A stretch of 17,102 nucleotides of DNA from Fibrobacteria bacterium GUT77 (lineage in GTDB: Bacteria > Fibrobacterota > Chitinivibrionia > Chitinivibrionales > Chitinispirillaceae). Positions 13,277 to 17,102 of the stretch are shown here, piece after piece. The DNA is taken from positions 1 to 17,102 of the forward strand of contig LIUJ01000018.1 of NCBI GenBank assembly GCA_001462255.1. Reading direction: 5' to 3'. Numbering within the stretch: the stretch's first letter is position 1; every line of letters begins with the position of its first letter. The notes under the pieces were generated by a model, which did not search any database, was not told where the DNA came from, and saw only the letters and a list, made by a program, of their open reading frames with translations. Position numbers and translations under genes: made by a program.

Positions 13277-14441
13277 GATAGAAATCGACATTCACAAAAT
13301 ACTCTTGGGCGACGAGGAGCGGTTGAGCCCGTTTGCCAAGAAGAGTACCGAGTCCTTGGGGCGTTGCCGCCCTATAGAACGCGACCCCTTCCGCCTCGAG
13401 TTCGCCCGCGACGAAACGCGCATCCTGCATTCGCGCCCATTCAGACGCCTCAAACACAAAACGCAGGTCTTCCTGTCGCCCGACAACGATCACATCTGCA
13501 CGCGGATGGAACACGTTCTCCACGTGTCGAGCATTGCCGCGATCATCGGCCGTTGCCTGAATCTGAACACCGACCTGATAAACGCCATAGCCAAAGGCCA
13601 CGACTTGGGACACCCGCCGTTCGGGCATACCGGAGAGCGCGTGCTCAACGACATCATAGTCAAGGAGAAAAAAGCGCCCGGCGGCTTCAAGCATGAGATA
13701 CATGGTCTACGTGTGGTAGACAAACTGACCAACTACGGGGCGGGGCTCAACCTCACCTACGAAGTGCGCGACGGCATCGCAACGCACTGCGGAGAGCGTT
13801 TTGAGCGGATAGTATGCCCGGACCGTAGCCGGGATTTGTCGGCGTTGGAATCGCTGGATGACCGAGGCAGTATGCCCGCGACGCTTGAGGGGTGCTTAGT
13901 GAGGTTAGTTGACCGCATAGCCTATTTGGGACGCGACATGGAGGACGCCATCAAGGCGCGTCTGATAAAGGAGGACGACATCCCGCCGGAGGTGGCGCAC
14001 GGACTGGGCGCCGACAACGGGCGGATCATCGGGGTCTTCGCGAACGACACCATAGCGAACAGCGTCGGCAAGGATCAAATAGAAATGAGCGAGGAGATCT
14101 TCGGGCTGATGAATACGCTGAAGGAATTCAACTACACGTACATCTACAAGCACCCGGATGTGGAGCGTGTGGCCGACAAGGCGAAAAAAATGCTGACGAA
14201 GTTGTTCAACGAAATGGAAGAGATATACGAGGAGTCGGAATGCGGTCGCGACGCGTCTTATGTTGCCACCGTGGTAAAGGCGTCGCCGGTGCTGGAGACG
14301 TTCTTCAAGTTCGCGAAAAACACAAACTACAACAACGAGGTGGAACCGTGGCGAGTGGTGACCGACTACGTGGCCGGAATGACCGATCATTTCGCCGAAA
14401 AGACCTTCACGCAACTCTTCATGCCGTCGCCGTTTGTGTAA
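13266..14441 (+). CDS. dgt: Deoxyguanosinetriphosphate triphosphohydrolase (dGTPase-family HD protein), 391 aa
   Basis: Enzymes of this family cleave dNTPs, often dGTP, to deoxynucleoside plus tripolyphosphate, and regulate the nucleotide pool or limit phage DNA synthesis. The N-terminal region has the family signature RDPFRLEFARDETRILHSRPFRRLKHKTQVF at 39-69. The HD metal site is RMEH (His83), then GHDLGHPPFGHTGE with His112-Asp113, with a later Asp in VDRIAYLGRDMEDA. Length is typical of the shorter dGTPase-like class rather than the roughly 500-aa E. coli Dgt. AAGGCGG lies 8 bases before the ATG, within the end of the phosphatase gene. A T-run (TTTTTTT at 14448-14454) follows the stop but without a clear stem. 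Nucleotide preference cannot be read from the sequence. Confidence 0.92.
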   Translation: MAGKIEIDIHKILLGDEERLSPFAKKSTESLGRCRPIERDPFRLEFARDETRILHSRPFRRLKHKTQVFLSPDNDHICTRMEHVLHVSSIAAIIGRCLNLNTDLINAIAKGHDLGHPPFGHTGERVLNDIIVKEKKAPGGFKHEIHGLRVVDKLTNYGAGLNLTYEVRDGIATHCGERFERIVCPDRSRDLSALESLDDRGSMPATLEGCLVRLVDRIAYLGRDMEDAIKARLIKEDDIPPEVAHGLGADNGRIIGVFANDTIANSVGKDQIEMSEEIFGLMNTLKEFNYTYIYKHPDVERVADKAKKMLTKLFNEMEEIYEESECGRDASYVATVVKASPVLETFFKFAKNTNYNNEVEPWRVVTDYVAGMTDHFAEKTFTQLFMPSPFV

Positions 14442-14579
14442 GCGCGATTTTTTTGTAAGTTTTTGCTTCGCATTGTCGGCGTGATGCGCCCGCAGGCGGA
14501 CTCAAGCGTATAAACCCCCAAATTACCCAAAAATCGGTTGTCAAAATGAGAATGAAAAAACAATAAAAAACATATAAAA

Positions 14580-14609
14580 TTGACACCATTGTCATATAAG
14601 CGCGATATA
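14580..14609 (+). promoter_or_regulatory. Promoter with an overlapping inverted repeat upstream of the DUF3006-like lipoprotein
   Basis: A perfect TTGACA -35 box (14580-14585) is followed after 18 bases by GATATA (14604-14609). The inverted repeat TGACA-CCAT-TGTCA (14581-14594) covers the -35 box and part of the spacer, the position expected of a repressor operator. The interval 14442-14660 otherwise contains A-rich sequence (14550-14580) and a weaker TTGTCA at 14538-14543; I see no gene in it. Confidence 0.45.
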
Positions 14610-14660
14610 TGTTTATAGCGTCGAATTTATAGAAATAACGCCGATTGGCGGAGGCGAGAT

Positions 14661-15110
14661 ATGACGATATCAAAATCCAAAGAGGTTTTTCGTTTGATGC
14701 CGGCTTTGCCGTCGGCGCCGGTTGCGGCCGCGTTGGTTGCTTTGGCCGCGTTGTCGGGATGTGCGGGGAAAGACTACGCCACGGGCGGCGAGGCGGCGGA
14801 TGCCTACCCGTCGGCTCGCGGGACGTTGGCGTTGGGCGAATCGGCGTACTGGGTGGCGGATAGAATTGAGGGCGGGGCTACGGCTACGGAGGGTATCGCA
14901 ATATTGGAAAATTCGGAGACGTTGCGGACGGAGGAGCGCTTCGCGGCGGAGTTGCCCCCAGGCGTCAAAGAGGGCGATGTCTTGACGGGCGGCGGGGTTG
15001 CGGGCGGAGCGCTACGGATAGACGAGAATGAGACGGCGGCGCGGGTAGCGTGGATTTTGCGGCGGTTTGAGCGCTTGAAATCGGGCGTTGTGGCGGGCGG
15101 TTCGCGTTAA
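14661..15110 (+). CDS. Small lipoprotein with a DUF3006-like domain, 149 aa
   Basis: The start ATG at 14661 is preceded by GGAGGCGAGAT, a good Shine-Dalgarno. Residues 1-33 form a lipoprotein signal with a long Ala/Leu-rich stretch and lipobox LSGC (Cys34). Residues 65-138 resemble DUF3006: VADRIEGG, then LPPGVKEGDVL at 98-108, and a D-E-N-E-T helix leading to the R-R-F-E-R-L tail. In Firmicutes DUF3006 proteins are usually about 70-90 residues and cytosolic; here the domain appears to be exported and lipid-anchored. The DUF3006 match is by eye from the D-R-x-E-G, PxGVKEGDVL and D-E-x-E-T pattern and should be treated as probable. Function unknown. Confidence 0.72.
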   Translation: MTISKSKEVFRLMPALPSAPVAAALVALAALSGCAGKDYATGGEAADAYPSARGTLALGESAYWVADRIEGGATATEGIAILENSETLRTEERFAAELPPGVKEGDVLTGGGVAGGALRIDENETAARVAWILRRFERLKSGVVAGGSR

Positions 15111-15157
15111 CGGAACGATCTGTTGTTTTGGTGTCGGCGTCGTCCTCAAAAAAATAT

Positions 15158-15187
15158 TTGCCGTATCGCTCGGTATGAATTTATATT
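15158..15187 (+). promoter_or_regulatory. Putative promoter for the aldo/keto reductase gene
   Basis: TTGCCG (15158-15163) and TATATT (15182-15187) are 18 bases apart, with a TATGAAT just upstream of the -10. The transcript would have a leader of about 60 bases containing a 5-bp hairpin CGGTT-GGC-AACCG at 15193-15205 before the GGAGG Shine-Dalgarno. The hairpin is too small to claim as a regulatory RNA. Confidence 0.4.
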
Positions 15188-15255
15188 ATTAGCGGTTGGC
15201 AACCGGTGAGCCGATACGCGCGTCTCCACGGAAAATTGGGTTTTGGAGGTTATTT

Positions 15256-16647
15256 ATGGACGATACGGCCAACCGCGGCGTTTCCGGCAATACCGTCATT
15301 GATCGCCGCGGGTTTATGAAGATTCTTGGGGCCGGCGTCGGCGCCGCCGCGCTGGCGGCCGTCGGCGGGTGCGGCGGGGGGGCTCATTCCGCGGTCGGTA
15401 GGGAGGTGCCGACAGACAAGATGACCTACCGGCGCAATCCCCAAAACGGTGATAACCTCTCCCTCTTGTCGTACGGTATGATGAGGTTGCCGCGAGTGCC
15501 CCGCGCCCGTAAAGAGTCGTTGCCCGATACCAACGATCTCGATCAAGACGCGGTCAACGAACTCGTCGACTACGCCATAGCTCACGGCGTTAATTACTTC
15601 GATACCTCGCCGCGCTACTGTAGGGGCTTTTCGGAGCGCGCCACCGGAATCGCTTTGAGCCGCCACCCTCGCGACAAATATTTTATTGCCACGAAAATGT
15701 CCAACCAAACGGCCAAAAGTCGCGAAGAGTCGCTTGATATATACCGCAAGTCGTTTGAGGAATTGCGGGTGGATCATATCGATTACTACCTCCTGCACTC
15801 AGTCAGCAGTCGCGCGAATTTCAAGGAACGCTACATAGACAACGGGATACTCGATTTTTTGATAAAGGAGCGCGAGGCGGGGCGCATACGCAACCTCGGT
15901 TGGTCGTTCCACGGCGAGGGAGATTTGTTTGAGTACCTGATGTCGGACTACAAGTGGGATTTTACCATGATACAGGTAAACTATTTCGATTGGCGCGTGT
16001 CGGCGGGGACGAACCGCAGCGACATGAGCGCCCGACGCCAGTACGAGATATTGGCTGAAAAGGGTGTTCCGGCGGTAATCATGGAGCCGCTTTTGGGCGG
16101 CGGTTTGGCAATGCCTCACTACAAGGCGCGGGCCAAAATGGTACAAGCCGACCCCGACGCGAGCGCGGCGTCGTGGGCCTTCCGATTCGCGGGCAGTCTT
16201 CCGAACGTATTGACCGTATTGAGCGGGATGACGTTCATGGATCATTTGCAAGACAATATCCGCACATACTCGCCGCTCGTACCGCTATCCGATAAAGACA
16301 ACGCCATGCTTGATGAAGTCGCGAAAGTGATGTTGGAATACCGTAACCTGACGTGTACCCAATGTCAATACTGTATGCCCTGTCCCTACGGTTTGGACAT
16401 TCCGGAGATATTCGCGCACTTCAACCGCAGCCTAAACGAGGGAAATTTCCCGGACGACAAACAAGACCCGGATTACAAGCGAGCCCGCCGCGCCTTTTTG
16501 GTAGGGTTGGACAGAAGCGTTTCCCCCATACGCCAAGCAAACAGGTGCACGGGTTGCGGAGTATGTTTGAAAGACTGCCCGCAACGCATAGACATTCCGT
16601 CTCAAATGCAGCGGATTGATAAGTTTATCGAGTCAATGAAAGTGTGA
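15256..16647 (+). CDS. Tat-exported aldo/keto reductase with two 4Fe-4S motifs, 463 aa
   Basis: This is probably an envelope-located oxidoreductase. ATG 15256 is chosen over an in-frame start at 15196 because TGGAGG precedes it by about 6 bases and it gives a proper Tat signal: DRRGFMK at 16-22 followed by an Ala/Gly-rich stretch and a possible lipobox VGGC with Cys39. The reductase barrel covers about 66-355, with the catalytic tetrad at Asp116 (YFDTSP), Tyr121, Lys147 (ATKMS) and His181 (LLHS), and the GWSFHG strand at 215-220. The C-terminal part binds iron-sulfur clusters: Cys367, 370, 373, 376 and Cys431, 434, 437, 441, each set followed by Pro. The next gene is a NapH-like iron-sulfur membrane protein 5 bases away, so electrons may pass between the two. 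The substrate is unknown. Confidence 0.88.
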   Translation: MDDTANRGVSGNTVIDRRGFMKILGAGVGAAALAAVGGCGGGAHSAVGREVPTDKMTYRRNPQNGDNLSLLSYGMMRLPRVPRARKESLPDTNDLDQDAVNELVDYAIAHGVNYFDTSPRYCRGFSERATGIALSRHPRDKYFIATKMSNQTAKSREESLDIYRKSFEELRVDHIDYYLLHSVSSRANFKERYIDNGILDFLIKEREAGRIRNLGWSFHGEGDLFEYLMSDYKWDFTMIQVNYFDWRVSAGTNRSDMSARRQYEILAEKGVPAVIMEPLLGGGLAMPHYKARAKMVQADPDASAASWAFRFAGSLPNVLTVLSGMTFMDHLQDNIRTYSPLVPLSDKDNAMLDEVAKVMLEYRNLTCTQCQYCMPCPYGLDIPEIFAHFNRSLNEGNFPDDKQDPDYKRARRAFLVGLDRSVSPIRQANRCTGCGVCLKDCPQRIDIPSQMQRIDKFIESMKV

Positions 16648-16652
16648 TATAT

Positions 16653-17102
16653 ATGCTAAGAAAAATCCGTATAACGGTCGCCGCTTTTTTTATCGCTTCG
16701 CTGACGCTCCTGTTCCTTGACTATACGGGAACGTTGCACCCGTACTTAGGTTGGAGCGCCAAGATCCAATTTCTCCCCGCGATCTTGGCCGATAACGTTG
16801 TTATCGCCGTCGGACTTATATTGGCGACCGTATTATTAGGTCGCGCCTACTGTTCGGTAATCTGTCCGCTCGGAGTTTTTCAGGATATTGTCTCGCGGAT
16901 TGCCGGTATCGGCAAGAAAAACCGCTTTTCCTACCGTCCGCCCAAAAAGCCGTTGGTCATTTTAAGATACGGAATATTGGTAGCTACGGCCGTCATATTG
17001 ATAACCGTAGGCATAGGCGCCGCGGTTGTCGACCCGTACGGTTTGTACGGAAAGATGACGGCGCAGATATTGGGCCCCCTTTACAAAATGGGAAACAACG
17101 TT
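16653..17102 (+). CDS. NapH-like 4Fe-4S membrane protein, N-terminal 150 residues (cut by window end)
   Basis: An open frame from ATG 16653 runs without a stop to the last base. Membrane helices are predicted at about 6-24, 42-63 and 103-125. GRAYCSVICPLGVFQD (63-78) with Cys67 and Cys71 is the Fer4_5 motif of NapH/NosR-type electron-transfer proteins. FLDYTG, GWSAKIQFLPA and DPYGLYGK are typical of the Bacteroidota-type homologue that accompanies iron-sulfur aldo/keto reductases. It likely carries quinol-derived electrons across the membrane; that role is an inference. No good Shine-Dalgarno is seen, so translation may be coupled to the reductase gene. Confidence 0.85.
   Translation, partial: MLRKIRITVAAFFIASLTLLFLDYTGTLHPYLGWSAKIQFLPAILADNVVIAVGLILATVLLGRAYCSVICPLGVFQDIVSRIAGIGKKNRFSYRPPKKPLVILRYGILVATAVILITVGIGAAVVDPYGLYGKMTAQILGPLYKMGNNV

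Noticed and set aside
14448..14454. Intrinsic terminator after the dGTPase gene
   Set aside because: A T-run is present but no stable stem precedes it, so I do not call a terminator.
15250..15798. 182-codon reverse open frame opposite the aldo/keto reductase
   Set aside because: It is antisense to the Tat signal and catalytic region of a well-supported gene.

Overview
The window looks like a chromosomal segment from a Gram-negative bacterium of the FCB group (Fibrobacterota/Bacteroidota and relatives). Fibrobacterota is my best guess. This rests on a lipoprotein with a Fibrobacter-type 'FISUMP' domain preceded by Cys-rich tandem repeats, a BspA-type leucine-rich-repeat remnant, several Sec or Tat lipoproteins, an Mla-type phospholipid transport operon (so an outer membrane is present), and an aldo/keto reductase plus NapH-like iron-sulfur pair of a kind common in Bacteroidota. 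No rRNA, complete tRNA, CRISPR array or transposase is visible. The taxonomic call is an inference.

Layout. Positions 1-410 hold no convincing protein gene, but the first 140 bases fold into several short hairpins ending in a T-run and may be the 3' part of a structured RNA. Positions 411-3022 (+) encode an unrecognised lipoprotein and a multi-SLBB polysaccharide-export-type protein. Positions 3007-6965 (-) form a compact operon, transcribed engB, mlaE, mlaF, mlaD, TPR lipoprotein. It overlaps the SLBB gene tail to tail by 16 bases. A 44-base divergent promoter region separates engB from trpD. Positions 7010-9731 (+) carry trpD, a GT2 polyprenyl-phosphate-type glycosyltransferase and a class I methyltransferase, with the last two overlapping.

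Positions 9732-12575 are the accessory part: the FISUMP lipoprotein, a long nested hairpin, a truncated and frameshifted LRR pseudogene, a short decayed second copy of the 3' end of the methyltransferase gene, and on the opposite strand an AAA_14/DUF4143 ATPase. The methyltransferase relic means that the FISUMP/LRR block lies between two related sequences, which marks it as a duplication or insertion site.

Positions 12806-14441 (+) pair a DUSP23-like cysteine phosphatase with a dGTPase-type HD triphosphohydrolase, overlapping by 11 bases. Positions 14661-15110 encode a small lipoprotein with a DUF3006-like domain behind a promoter that overlaps an inverted repeat. Positions 15256-17102 encode a Tat-exported aldo/keto reductase with two 4Fe-4S motifs and, 5 bases downstream, the start of a NapH-like 4Fe-4S membrane protein cut by the window end, probably an envelope electron-transfer pair.

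The most interesting points are the phosphatase-dGTPase coupling, the methyltransferase relic bounding the FISUMP/LRR block, the mlaF homologue with a degenerate ABC signature, and the unidentified structured RNA at the left edge. I did not find a clearly novel defence or mobile system.
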